Shown here: positions 30,011-42,408 of the stretch, piece after piece
How the letters are laid out: each line of letters begins with the position of its first letter
Position numbering within the stretch: position 1 is the stretch's first letter
Origin: Pohlia nutans
Taxonomy: Eukaryota > Streptophyta > Bryopsida > Bryales > Mniaceae
Direction: 5' to 3'
Length of the DNA: 64,000 bases
Assembly (NCBI GenBank): GCA_022496805.1
Contig: CM040104.1
Span: forward strand, 3,137,650-3,201,649
Program-made: the position numbers and the translations under genes
Notes under the pieces: generated by a model
The model's input: only the letters and a program-made list of their open reading frames with translations
What the model was told of the DNA's origin: nothing
Databases searched by the model: none

Positions 30011-32382
30011 ATGGCCATAACGACCCAGTTATTTATTTGGAGAGAGAACGGCGTCCGTGCGCAGCCTAGTAGAATTACTGCTGGACTAGCTAGACAGCGG
30101 GTTCCGGGTGGAAACCGGATGGGCGACCGGATAGGCGAGGACGGGTCTCCGATGGACCCGGCCACGATCCGAGCATTGAAGTGGGCCGCTTTAAATTGGG
30201 CGACCCACTGTTCATTCTCTCTCTACAGTTCCAATCTTCCGCGCCAACAGAATTTCGTGTTTCCGGATAGCAGTAGAATTGATAGTGTGGGACCGGAGCA
30301 GAAGGAGCGCCAGACACTTAGGCGCAGTTCGCGGAAGAGGGAGAGAGTACGTCCGGAGTCTGTAACAATGGCACGGGGAGGAGAGAGCGTTGTAGGAAAC
30401 CGAATCACGGAGATGAAGGTGATTCCGGTAGTGCCCCAGCATCCGGGCGACTTTGAGATGTTGCGCTGCGACCTCGCGACCATGCAATGCGAGGAGCTCC
30501 TGTACCGGAACTAGGATATCCAGGATACCGGAATACTGGCGGAAGTGCAAGGGAAGCCAGTGCCATCAGCCTTCCGGGAGAACTACATCCGGGGGAAGCG
30601 CACGCATTGGACCTGGGAGCACTGGAGCCAGACATACAGCCTTCCGGACTGCGGGTACGGACTCGAGTCTGGTCAGAAGGGAGACTCGGAATGGGTGAAA
30701 GGGCGTTTCTCCGAGATCTCGGAGAAGGACGGATTCCGGGTGGACCATTGCCGGGATCCCCGGGAGAAGCGACTGCTGCAATTTTTGGTACCAATCCTCA
30801 GCCCGGATAAGCCCACCACGGTCACGATCAAGTTGGCGAAGGGTATCTTCTCCGCGCTCCATTACAAAAGGGTAATCAGATGGGGAGTGGTGATACACGA
30901 AATTGTAAACCGGGAAGCCATGAAGATCGGAGGAGCAAAAGGTTGTCCCATTACCCCTTTCCTTTACCACCTGTATGATAAGCACGGATGTCTCACGGAG
31001 AGGGAGAAGGCGAAATTGGAGAAACCGACCCCGACTCCAGCCGACCGGAGTCCAGGCAAAGCGCGCAAAACCCGTCCGGATGGGAACCTACCGGAGGAGC
31101 GAAGGAAGAGACAGGAGAAACCGGGAGGTACCAGTCCGCGACCGGAGGAGCGCAAGAAGAGGAGAGAAGACCCGGAAGGAAGACAACCGGGCGGAAGAAG
31201 CCCACTAGCGGAAGAGGGGCGAAAAAGGACGGAACCGGTAGAGACTGCAAGACCGGAAGGAGAGGGTCCCTCCGTGCACGCCCGGGGACAGCAGCCGCAG
31301 AAGCGGAAGCGGGTCATCCGGAGTGACGAAGGGGAGAATTCGGACCTCCGGGAGATTTCTCCTCCCAGAGAGGACGCTTCGCCTCTCAGGAAGAAGACCT
31401 CGAACCGGATGAAGACCACTCCGGTGAACGGTAGAGGTGACCGTGCCACCGTAGAACCTGGTCCCAGCAATCGGAAGACCAGTGCGCAGGAAAAGGGGAA
31501 GCAGAAGGTGGGAGCAGGATCGGAACCGGAGGCTGGGGAGCGAAACCGGGAGGATGCACCAGGCCGGAGAGAGGAGCCCACCCCTGCAGCAGAGCCGAAC
31601 CGGAAGGCACGACCGGACGTGCCAATCCTCGCGAGAGCGGACGTCATGCTCGGGCCAATCCGGACAGCATTGGAGATGGTGGAGGAGCAGTATACTCCCC
31701 TCTACAACGCAGTGAGGGGAATGGGGAACGTCCTCCGGAGCACGGATGTGAAGGAGTTCCCGGAAATAGTCAAGCAAATCCGGCGGGAGGGAATCCGGGC
31801 TCGCAAGGAGGCCAGCGGAGTGACCCAGCCCAGCTCTTGGGGGAACAGAGGAAGGAGCTTAGGCGGGCGAATCGGACTATCCGGACCAGGGAACAACAAG
31901 ACCGGACCTGCTTCGAGGCTGTATCCCGGTTGTTCCGATCGGATAGGGAAGTACAGACCAAGGCGCGGCTGTACAATGAACTGATGAGTGATTCCGAGGA
32001 GGAAGACATCGACCGGGTAAAGAGCATCGTGAAGAAGTATGCTGCCCGGGTGGAAGAGGCACTGGTGGAGTTCCGGGCGCTGGCAACAGAGGTGCTGACA
32101 AGGTGTTCAACCGCACCTGAACCGGAAGCGGTGGAGACTAGCAACAGGGATGGGAGGGCCCACCTGTCCGGAAGTGAGTTGCAGGGGAACTTCCGGATGT
32201 CTGACAATGCGCCCCAGGCAGGAGAATTGGACCGGTTGATGGGAGGGAGAATTCCCACCCCGGATCAGAGCTCCCGGATGATGGGCGGGATGGAGCCGGT
32301 TCAGGCAGCCGAGCCAGGAGAAGCAAGCCTGACCGGGTTTCTGAATCCGGATGGAGAGATGGCGGAGACGGATGCCCAATAG
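30011..32382 (+). pseudogene. Broken gag-like/plant-transposon-like ORF
   Basis: One frame from 30011 (alternative start 30368, MARGGESVVGNRITEMK) to 31984 is split only by TAG at 30512-30514. Near 31820 the protein continues in another frame (LLGEQRKELRRANRTIR, 31812 on) to 32382. Total about 780 codons. The N-terminal half has FRENYIRGKRTHWTWEHW and a helical segment LAKGIFSALHYKRVIRWGVV with IGGAKGCPITPFLYHLYDKH, reminiscent of plant-mobile/gag-like domains. The middle is low-complexity Arg/Glu/Pro; the end is a coiled coil (SEEEDIDRVKSIVKKYAARV). The similarity is weak and by eye; the high GC and codon use differ from neighbouring genes. Confidence 0.5.
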
Positions 32383-32940
32383 GGTGTGGATGGAAGGCCA
32401 GAGGGTGGGCCAGGAGGCGACCCGGACGGTCAACCGGGTTGTGCGTAACGGCGCGAACCGGTAAGCGAACGGCAGGAGAACGCGGTGAGCAAGGAAGCGG
32501 ATTGGAGGGATCGGATCGGGGACAGCTGCTCGGGAGCGGCTGAGTAGTTAGGGTTCCGGGTTTGATAGATTCGGCCTTGTGAGCCTTTGTACAGTAGAGT
32601 AGGATTCCGTTTGGAATTAGTTGTTAGGATTCTAATGTTAGTTGCAGTGTAGGCAGAGAACTAATCGTGGGGTAGTCCCCCGGTTTTCCGGATCCCGGGT
32701 TTTTAGGATCTGCGGGTTCCCCGGATCTGGTCGGCTTTGTGTTTTCTTTTTATCCAGGGATGTTCCTCATTCCTGGGGTCTTTTTGTGTACCATTTTTCT
32801 CTTTGTGAATAATCATAAGCATACTCTTCTACAAACCGGATTGTTTATGTATGTGTGTGTGTGTGGTTATTGATTGAGATAGTGGTCCAATTAGTCCCTT
32901 GGTGACCGGAAGGATTGATCAGGTTGGTCTGTGCTTGGTT

Positions 32941-33395
32941 TCATGGTATAATCCGGGTTAGTGGCTGAGTGGATAGGAGGGGGTACTCCGGTCCTCTCAG
33001 AACTCCTGGACGGGTAGTCCGGTTGAGGTGCCAGCACCTGGGTAGACCGTGTGACAGATGAGTCCGGAATAACCAGAGTAACCGGGTTCTGTTGTAGATC
33101 CAGTTAAGAGTCCGGGTATTGGGAAAACTCAGAGATTGTTTGAATGTGGGTTATTGTGTGCTAGGTTGCAAGGTATAACCCGTATTAGTGGCTGAGTGGA
33201 TAGGAGGGGGTACTCCGGTCCTCTCAGAACTCCTGGACGGGTAGTCCGGTTGAGGTTCCGGCATCTGGGTAGACCATGCGATCCGAAGAGCCGGAATGAT
33301 CAGAGTAAAACGAACTGTTAGGAGTCCAACCGATTCCGGGCACCCTGGATAAGGGTCCATCCCGGTTATCAAGTCGTTGTAGTATTTGTAGAAGG
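32941..33395 (+). repeat. Two tandem 227-bp units
   Basis: 'gtggctgagtggataggagg' starts at 32961 and 33188, and the following 'ggtactccggtcctctcaga' and 'ggtagtccggttgaggt' repeat at the same spacing. The units are in the 3' part of the 4-kb insertion. Confidence 0.85.
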
Positions 33396-34666
33396 GGGAA
33401 AACCGGGTTGCGCTTAAGTGACCGGCTGTGGGTTTGGGATGAATCTGTAGTTGAAGTGCAGTACGGGAATTACCCGGATTGAGGAGTTGAGTTAGAATAA
33501 CCGGAAGGTAGTGAAGTTCCCATCACTTGAATCAGCAGGAAGGGTGTGTCTTTCAATCCAGCACCGCTAATGTGAATGGAGAACCCTCTGAAGGAAAACA
33601 GAGGTTAATGTAAACCGGTTTGAGTTGTTTGGATAGACCGGGCAGAGTAGGGTTGGATAAATTCCCAACTCGGACGAAAACCGGATCTAGCCATAACCGG
33701 GCCAGCCAGAAGGAGAAGGCCCGGTTAAGTAGGAAAGAGGAATTCATCTGGTGACGAGAGAGAGAGAGATCACAGTCCGGGACCATCTCCGGAAACTTCC
33801 CACTTCACAGAATCTCCGCGGAACGATAACCCGGAAATCACCTCTACGAGCGTTCTTGACACGAAAAAGTGCGCTCTAGGGGAATATCCGGTATCACGTG
33901 CTACGACAGAAAATTCATGGGATTGTACTGTATGGATCAAAACATATAGTGTTTGATTGACAACATGTTGGAAAAAGATTCCACCTTTCATAGGCAAACA
34001 TGTGGTTGGAAATTTTACAAAATTTGGTATTTCATGATTTGATGCTAAAAATAGGCACATGTGCTACCGTACCCTTTGTACAAACGATTGGTTGCAAAAT
34101 CACCCTTAGCATATCATTGGAATGCCCTATGTGTGGTTGGTTGTTTATGAGGCTCAAAAAATACCATAGATGGTAACCAACATAGCCGGTAACTTAAGCA
34201 GATATAGTTAATTGCTATAGATTATAAACAATGCATGTCAAACAAGATTGAAAAATGTAAACAATGCATGTTTGGATTGTGAAAATTGTGAACAATGCAT
34301 GTTGTATGCAATACAAGATTGAACAGTGCATGCTATACGTGGATATGACCTCTTTTGCCCATCACCAGTTCATCAACCTTCGTTACTGATAAGTCATTGC
34401 TTTTACCCAACACTTGTGGATATTATTCTAGCTCAATGTTTCACATTTTTCCACATTTGTCTTCACTAAGTATGTTGCTATTTCAACTCACTTCAATTCT
34501 TTAGTGAAACAAACCCTGATTTGAGTGAACCCATGCATGTCATACACAATTGAAAAAACATTGAGGACACAATATGTCCTCACGGTCCTTAAAGGGCTAA
34601 GAAAAGACTAAATAATTTGAATTATTAATTCACCAGAGTTTCTAACCTATTAGAGTTATCCTTTAA

Positions 34667-35229
34667 CTCCTAAAGGACCAAGTGTCCATATTTTGGATGA
34701 TGGATGATAAATATCACTAAGATTTCATCCATCAAGACACTTTTTGCAGTCCAAAAAAATATTACAAAATTCTATGTCAAAATAGCTTCATGAATGCATG
34801 TGTGAATTTTGTGGAAGGAGATGATTTGTGAAATTTTTAAGCCTCGTTTCATGTTGAAGTGATTACCAAAAAAATCTTAGTTCAAAAGTGCTTTTGAAAA
34901 TATCAACTCATAAAATTAAGCAATCCAAAAATCTCCAAAAATCACTAGACCTAGAGAATTGCATTTCAACCCATCACAACAAAATTTATCCATATATTGT
35001 CAATATATCATTTGTAATCAAATTACAAAAGAATTTTGAATTTTAAGTTCAAATTTTATACAAAAATATTGGTGATAGCAATCATAGATTTAACCATATG
35101 GATAGAATCTAAAATTCAAAATTTACAACTTTTATACACACATCTAGTCCAAAATACCCCTCCTAGTTGCATTTTATAATACATCTTTGTAGTGCTCCAA
35201 GTTTGTAGAGACGTGTGGTCCTTTAAGGG
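34667..35229. mobile_element. TTAA-flanked non-autonomous element
   Basis: TTAA (34663-34666), CTCCTAAAGGACCA..., ...TGGTCCTTTAAGGG, TTAA (35230-35233). The internal part matches 63150-63716 in reverse orientation. No coding capacity. Confidence 0.65.
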
Positions 35230-37980
35230 TTAATCCAACAAACTTTGAATTGAAACCAAAGTACTAAAGAAGCAACAGGATGCAACAAATTAAGTGTTTT
35301 GGATGATTTTTGGTCCAAGGCTCAAAATATCAAGTGTTTAGCTTTATTGGAGTTGATGTTTTCATAAGATGTTTAAGTGAAGTTATGATACATCTTTTGA
35401 CCATTGGAATTGGATATTTGACTTCAATTGAACATTTAGCACCTTTGAAAATCTGAAATTTGAGTGTCTAATATACAAAGGGCTTTCTAAGGATGTTCCA
35501 ATCATGCTTCTCTTTTAATTTCTTCACTTCATTGTTTTACTACTTATAAACATAAACGTTAATTACATTATTTAAATATAATTTTCAATATTAAATTTGT
35601 CAAATATATGTTTATTTTGAATTCTTATCTTTTTTTATATGATAAGATTTGTAAATATATTTTAAATATCTTCCAATCATGTTGAAATTCTTGTCATACT
35701 TCCATAATGTTGATGACTATCTATGAAAAATTATACATCATACAATGTAATATTTCAAGTATGCAAATTGTAGGACTTTGACTTTTACAAAACACGGAAG
35801 GACATTTAGGGATTAATCTAAAGATATATCCCAACTTGGTGTGAAAAATGATCTGTACAAAGTGAATCTACCATAACTTGAGTAGCAGCTGTGATAACCC
35901 TAGAGTTCCACGTCAAATTTGCGGCCATCCACATCTTCTTTTCCATGGGGTTACAACCAATAGGAGAGAGACACGTGGCGCTTTCTTAAAAAGTTGAATT
36001 AATTTGTGCTAGAGCTACTACAAGGTTATGGTAGTCCAAAAGTCTACCTGAATTTATTCCTAAAATGTTCACTAACATCACTCATAATATCAAGTGAGAA
36101 CATACCCCCAAACATACCAGGTTAAAACTTATAATGAGGAGAAGGCATATGGATTATAACTCTCATTCTTAATTAGCCAATGAGATAATGACAAGGATGT
36201 CTTGGCATTATGAACATAGGCCTATAAAACTTGGTGATAATGTCAAGTTGTTGTATTTAATAAAAAATAACCAAATTAGTACTTTGATAAGGTTACAATA
36301 ACTGCAACAAAGGCTTAGAACATCCTCAATTCAAAGCATATAGAAGGGCAATACCAACATAGTAGTGATAGAACTTTGGTTGTTGTGTCCCAATGCAAAC
36401 ATCATATGAAGAGTATTGTGCAACCTACAACACATTTGGCATTTCTCACATAAAGTTCTTTTATTAGCTCTTCTCTGCAACACTTCAAAATCTGGCAACT
36501 ATTCCAGAATGACTATAACAGATCTCCGAATCATGGCAAGTGTACATCATCTTTAGCTAAAGAAGTTGGGTGGTGAGACATTATTGAAGCGTCTATAGTG
36601 CTATTATTGAAGAAGGTAGACTCCATTAATTACTAAGTAACCTTATGCACGTATTTTTTATTATTATTTGATGAGCCCTTCAAGGCACACCATAATCAAA
36701 GTCCAAGCCATCTTTGGATCATGAACATTTAAGTCAATGGTGGCGTCAAAATGGAAATCATTCAAATGGACCATCACAACAAATAGTGTATTTGTTGTTG
36801 CTTCTCCTATTGGATCTCCATTCTCATCAATTTGCACATCAAAATTGGGGAATATTTTTATCTATAGACGTCATATGGATACACTTTAATACTTGTATCA
36901 AAGATGCTTAAATTTTTTATATATATGATGTTAAAATAGTTTTTCTTAACTCAATGATAAAAATTGTTGACTTTATTGGATTATGAACATAGCAAATATT
37001 TTCACCAGCTTGAACTTTCTAAAAAGATATAATGTCAGAGCATGGTGCCTAAGGCCACTAGTGGCATTAGTTTGGTGCCAATAGTGGCATTGAACATCAT
37101 GCTTTAACACTATCCTTTGATGCCCAAACATCACCCTTAAGTTTCTATTAGTGATTGTGACTAAGTGTTAGTTCAAAACCTGTAAGGTACTCTAGACCTC
37201 TTTGGATTGCATAAGGTAAATCAAACACCTTGAGATAATAAGTAACCCTACACCTTGATTGGTTCAAGAAACAATTTATTTGTTTGGACTTCATTTTGTT
37301 CAATGTTAATTAAATTATACTAGTTCAAGTATCAGGAATGACGATGAAGTGGTGACACTGACATGATTCTTATGTGGCATGCTTAGATTACAAGATTACC
37401 TTTATAAGGTGATTGTATATTTGTCATATCAAATGCATCATAAGGTGCTATAAATGCAATGGATCATTTTAAGTTTTTTTATATCTCACCCCTAGTCGCA
37501 CATGATGTTGGTTCCATTATTAATCTTATTGATTTGATCTCTTTGGCCCTTTATGTTATTATTATTGTCGCGGTGATAAAGTCACAAAATGTAAAGAATA
37601 GTTGTTCAACATCCCTTTCAAAAGGATGTTCAAATATTGTGGTGAACAAGGAGAACCCCGGAATGACAACCTCAGGGATGATTCGGCAAATTACGGTTAA
37701 CTGATATAGCAAACCGCAATGGGCTAGGCAACAATTTGTGCACCCCATTTAACACTCACCATCCATCTCCGCATTCCCGCCCTCCTTCCACTAAGCTACC
37801 ACCGACATAGCTAGACTATTCTCTCTCTCTTGGCTAGTTACATTTTTTCTACAACTGCATCTCTCTCTCTTGAGAAGAAATAAAGCCTTGGAGGACAAGG
37901 TCAAGGAAAATGAGGCAATCAAGGCAAAATCCAAAGCTCCTTGGAGATCCGTGCTTATCCCGCCATCTTCTCTATCCAAA

Positions 37981-39650
37981 AGTCAAATTTGAAGAGACTT
38001 ATGGCTTCAGTTCTGTTGACGTGCCATCGGTGTGCCTCTAGGAGCACCGGCGGACCTGCCAAGCTTCCATAACATAGCCGTTACCATCACACGGTGTGAA
38101 TGCTCTCATCCAACTATTTGTTAGCATGTTGTTTCAATGATGTAGTAACATTGTGTCAATGATGTAACAACTATCAATATTGTGTTATTGTTGTCTCAAT
38201 GATGTATCAACATTGTTTCAATGATGCAACAACAATTAACATTGTGTTATTGTTTTCTCAAGGATGTATCAACATTGTTTCAACGATGCAACAACAACTA
38301 GAAAATAATAGTTGAGTGTTATTTGCAGTAAGATATATATTGGTCAGGTGTTTCTTGAAGTGTCAAAATTGTACCATTGTTGTTTCAATGATGTTGATGC
38401 AATTAGAAAATAATAATAAAATGTTGTTTACAATATAATATATATTGACCAACTGTTGTCTTGAAGTCTCAACGATGTGCCATTGTTGTTTCAATGATGT
38501 ATCATCGATGCAATAACGATGTCATTGTTGTCTCAACGATGCAACCACGACTAGGAATTAATGGCCTAATATCAATCTCAATTACCACTAAATCATGAAT
38601 TCGTTGTTAATTTTGTCTAAAAGACCTCTCAATACAAAGCCATTATTAATGTTGAGAAGATTCAAGAGCATTAATGAAAGAATATTGAGTAAAGCATAAG
38701 CGGACAACATTATAACAAAGGCCATTATATATGTATTGGGGCAATATTGAGATTCTCCTTGTTGATTCATCAATGGATTCAAATATGTTGTTGTAATTAT
38801 GATATATCATAGGGAAGATGTACATATTTACATATTGAGCCAATAAAAGAACAATGTTCATTGTCACATTATTGCTTCAGAATACAATGGCAAGATAATG
38901 AATCATAGTTCTCTACATATTGCCACAACATTGTCTCAATTCTCACATTTTACACATGATTGAGTCAACATTGAAAGAGAGGGGGTGTACATACATATTA
39001 CATATGTTTTTTTTATTGACATAGGTCGACATGTCGAGGATGTCTGAAAATTTCTCTCTGCTTTGCTGCTGATCTTAGTAACGATTGATTTACCAGATGG
39101 TTTGTCATTTCGACTGTTGAATTCAGCTTTTATGCTATCTACTTCTATTATTTTCTGTACAAAACAGAAAAGAGAACAAAGGCGAGAGAAAGACTTGAGG
39201 AGACAAGAAAAATTTTGTGTTCAAATTTTTGGAAGCTACATAGATTGGAAGTTGTTGATGTAGAGGATTGCTGAAGGTCTTTAGCAATTTGTTCACAAAA
39301 CCATTTGCAGTTGAAGAAGAGGTTGATTCATACATGAAACTTTCGGAAGCTGTATAAATTAGAAGTGACAGTCATCTTTTCATTCAAGTTATGTAATGGG
39401 ATCATCATAACAAGGGTAAATAATGCACGTCGGGTTGTTGAAAGCAGGCAGCTAGCAAATGCTTCAGTTGTGGCAAAAGAAAGAGCAAAAAAAAACCATA
39501 CAGGCAGAAACATCACTTTTGTTTGTTGTACCAATAGAGAGATTTTTAAAATAACCTTTTAGGCACAAGCACCACTCATGTTAGTTGTGCCAAAACTTCT
39601 CAATGAAAACACAATGTGTGTTAGTTGTATCAAAAGAGTGGGTAAAAATC
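37981..39650. repeat. Degenerate CAATGATG/CAACATTG repeats and flanks
   Basis: 38100-38560 and 38880-38980 consist of imperfect units such as 'tgtttcaatgatg', 'gtatcaacattg' and 'gcaacaac'. The same type of array is at 58880-59310. 37892-38080 matches 59331-59515 (GGAGGACAAGGTCAAGGAAA; CTTATGGCTTCAGTTC). 38570-38700 is found inverted at 55210-55375. 39000-39650 shows nothing recognisable. Confidence 0.6.
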
Positions 39651-39655
39651 ATCTA

Positions 39656-39873
39656 AGGTAGAGGTACCTTAAACCACCATGACACCTTAAACCACTAATT
39701 TCTACACCCCTCTTTCATTTCAGGAAGGAAATGTAGGCTTTCATTACATGACTTATGCATCAATTGCTCAAAAGTTAAGTCATGTACCGACAACTTACAT
39801 TTCCTCTCTAAAATGAAGGAAGGTGTAGAAGTTGGTGATTTTAGGTTCGTGGTGGTTTTAGGCACCTCTACCT
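39656..39873. mobile_element. TA-flanked MITE, AGGTAGAGGT termini
   Basis: AGGTAGAGGTACCTTAAACC pairs with GGTTTTAGGCACCTCTACCT; TA on both outer sides. Size 218 bp; Stowaway-like target. Confidence 0.75.
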
Positions 39874-39898
39874 TAGGCAAAACCACCATTTATATATA

Positions 39899-40091
39899 CT
39901 ACACTGAAATCACTATATATTGTGGCCCACGGTATTTATGAGATGTTTGATCGATAATTATTTTTTCAAAACACTGTGATAAAATTCATCCAAATTTAAT
40001 GATATTTTTTTCAAACAAATGAGAATTTGTCCAAATGGATGAATGTATCCACAACAATCATCCAGCCACAATATATGGTGATTCAGTGTAG
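39899..40091. mobile_element. TA-flanked MITE, CTACACTGAAATCAC termini
   Basis: About 28-bp inverted repeats (CTACACTGAAATCACTATAT; complement of the right end CTACACTGAATCACCATATA) with TA at 39897-39898 and 40092-40093. A fragment of the same family lies at 5850-5965. Confidence 0.8.
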
Positions 40092-40790
40092 TAATATATA
40101 ACATATACAATATAGTACATGTTGAATTTTAAAATATAAATATAGATTTAAGCACATATACTAATTGGAGGGAAGCTATATGAAGTGCAGCTCCTGGGGT
40201 GTAGAGTATGGGAGTGCAGGAGTGCACAGTTTCTTTTTAAAGAATTATAAATAAAAAATAAGTGATTAATATTATCTTATTCTAGAGTGCAAGTGGATTG
40301 TTAATACATTTTATGTACAAATTTGTCTACAAATATGAAAATGAAGTTTCTTATTTTTTCAAACTCAATTTAATTAATAAAATATTCAAATGTATTGATC
40401 TTCTAACCATTATTACATTGAGCCTCAATTTCTTTATTTGTAGAAGACATGTTGTTCATTAAAAAATGAAAAGTGCCAGAATGATCTAAATAATGTGGCC
40501 ATTCTAAATAAAATCTGTTGAATTTTTTTCATTCAGAGTTGTAGTTTGGGAGATATAAGAGTTTTTCGCAAACTGGATGATACTTACAGCCTTAGTTTTA
40601 TTGAAATTTTGGGAAATGTAAATTGAGTGAGGTTCATTAATTAGCAAAAAACAGAGTATGAGCCGGATGAGCCGGTGGTGGAGATAGAAGCATTGATTAG
40701 AAGCATAAAGCTAATTCGGGGACATCATGGGCGGAGTAAAAGCTTGGGGCTCCTTGAAATAACTAAAATTGGTTGGATCAAGAAAACTAA

Positions 40791-41082
40791 GAGCATTCCC
40801 ACCCATGCACGCTAGGACTAACTCTCTCAAATTATTCATCTATCCCTTGCACTCACACTCCCCCACCCTTGCACGCCCCACAATATCAAAAGTGCGCATC
40901 AAATAGTCAATGGACCAATCACAAGTAGAATGTGAGGATATAGTCAACTAAATAGTGATTTGAAGGCCCAATTTCTAACACGCTAGGATTGAGAGTCAAG
41001 AGGTATTTTTGAAGGGCCCTTGGTACTTTTCATCTACTTCTTGAGTGTGAGAGACTCTGGGAGGGCATGGATGGCCCTGCTC
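40791..41082. mobile_element. Tourist-like MITE, GAGCATTCCC terminus, TAA duplication
   Basis: Inverted termini GAGCATTCCCACCCATGC and complement GAGCAGGGCCATCCATGC, with TAA on both sides (40788-40790, 41083-41085). It is the reverse complement of 48051-48353 over its length. Confidence 0.8.
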
Positions 41083-41715
41083 TAAGGGTTTAAAATTTTT
41101 GGGCACCGTTTTTGGAGCCTTGAAACTTGACACCTCCAGTTTTTTAAAAGCAACTGTCATGTCTACTTTTATTGGATTCTCAACCAGCTCATCCGGCTCA
41201 TCCGGATCATAAACTTTGGTCCAGTCACCCCTCTTTTACAAACTTTGCGGATAACTCTATAGTCGATTGGTTTCAGTGTCAAAACAACAAAGTAACTTGC
41301 ACAACCGGTAATAATCTTCACAACAAATAGACACTTCTGGTGCAACAACGCCGACTGGTTTCGTTGTCAGAAATGGTCATTTCATTGACCCATGGCGTTT
41401 CAATTGCGAGATTCGTGGGAGTGATGAAGGTGTTTACATCCATGAAGATGGAGATTATGGATGGGACTGTATCAATGCATGTACATTTTTGGATAAAATC
41501 CTGCTCAGAGTGCAACTGAAGTGGTAGTGGATGAATCTGGCCATTCTGGCGCTACCGATTATGCTTACCGACGGCTGACAGAGGGAAAACCGCTGAGCAG
41601 ACATCCCCTTATAGCTGGAGTGGACTTGGAAATGTACTCCGTAAGTACATTATGTGCTTTTCGGGGCTGCCATCAATAATGTAGCATTATGAGCCCGATC
41701 GATGGGCGTTTTTAA

Positions 41716-42262
41716 CCCTTAAGCGTGCAAGGAGCCCCGTGGGGCCATGCTTGATCGTTTTTCAGTCAAACGCTGATTTTCACCTAGTTCCTAATTTCAA
41801 ATGAAATTAGTCCCAACTAGGAATGTGTGGGAGTTGTCTTTTACTTTCTAGTTCAATTTATGGTTCTTCATAATTGTTAAAATTGCGTTTTTTATAGCAC
41901 TTTAAAGCTCGCAGCCCTAAAATTCCAGTATACACTGCAGAAAAAGTTTTTCAATCGAATTTCTTTTTATTTAAGCTCAAGAACCATGCAGCCTTCACCT
42001 TGTTGTTCATCACTATTATTTACATTATTTCTAAAAAAATCATACTATTTTAGGCATTTTTGTAATGACTATGGCTATCACAAGAGAAAAACTTTGAAAA
42101 ATCTTATAAAATTCATTTTCATTTAAATAATTATGAAAAAATCAATGTAAATCAGTTTAGGGATATACTATATGAGAAAAATACCAAAAAAATATAATAC
42201 ATTTTAAAATGTGACAAATTGATGAGGTTTGACCGGATAAATGTAGTGTGGACACTTAAGGG
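41716..42262. mobile_element. TTAA-flanked element, CCCTTAAG termini
   Basis: TTAA/CCCTTAAGCGTGCA at the left and TGTGGACACTTAAGGG/TTAA at the right. Size 547 bp. No ORF of note. Confidence 0.75.
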
Positions 42263-42408
42263 TTAACGCTTACGTTACATAGTATTATATAGAGCAATGG
42301 GAGTCAACACCCTTTTGCAATGGGACTAATCAGTTATAATTAGAAACTAAATATACATGGCAATGACACAGTAGTCCCAAATTCATGGAATACAAAATAA
42401 TGAATTTA

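Larger units (their letters stand above)
29906..33901 (+). mobile_element. 4-kb GC-rich insertion with TACGA duplication and gag-like ORF
   Basis: Flanked by TACGA (29901-29905 and 33902-33906) at a point where copy B of the surrounding repeat lacks it. GC is far above the flanks and CCGG is very frequent. It carries one broken long ORF (30011-32382) and about 1.5 kb of 3' non-coding DNA with a 227-bp tandem duplication. I see no LTRs, no terminal inverted repeats and no polymerase or integrase, so it would be non-autonomous. Class is unresolved; a 5-bp duplication fits LTR-type integration. Confidence 0.6.
29640..37980 (+). repeat. Large dispersed repeat, copy A (interrupted)
   Basis: Collinear with 49470-55160: 29640-29905 with 49455-49709, 33902-34340 with 50044-50525, 34965-35290 with 50555-50890, 35290-37330 with 51840-53800, 37330-37900 with 54615-55160. 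Differences are explained by insertions (29906-33901 in A; 49710-50033 and 53804-54602 in B) and by deletions. Several blocks end in TTAA/CCCTAA-like termini. No coding region was recognised outside the 4-kb insertion. Confidence 0.75.

Noticed and set aside
30405..32433. Long minus-strand ORFs in the GC-rich insertion
   Set aside because: High GC makes all frames open; plus-strand reading has domain-like structure and the coiled coil.
29906..33901. LTR retrotransposon with two LTRs
   Set aside because: No terminal direct repeats, primer-binding site or polypurine tract could be found; only the 5-bp duplication supports it.
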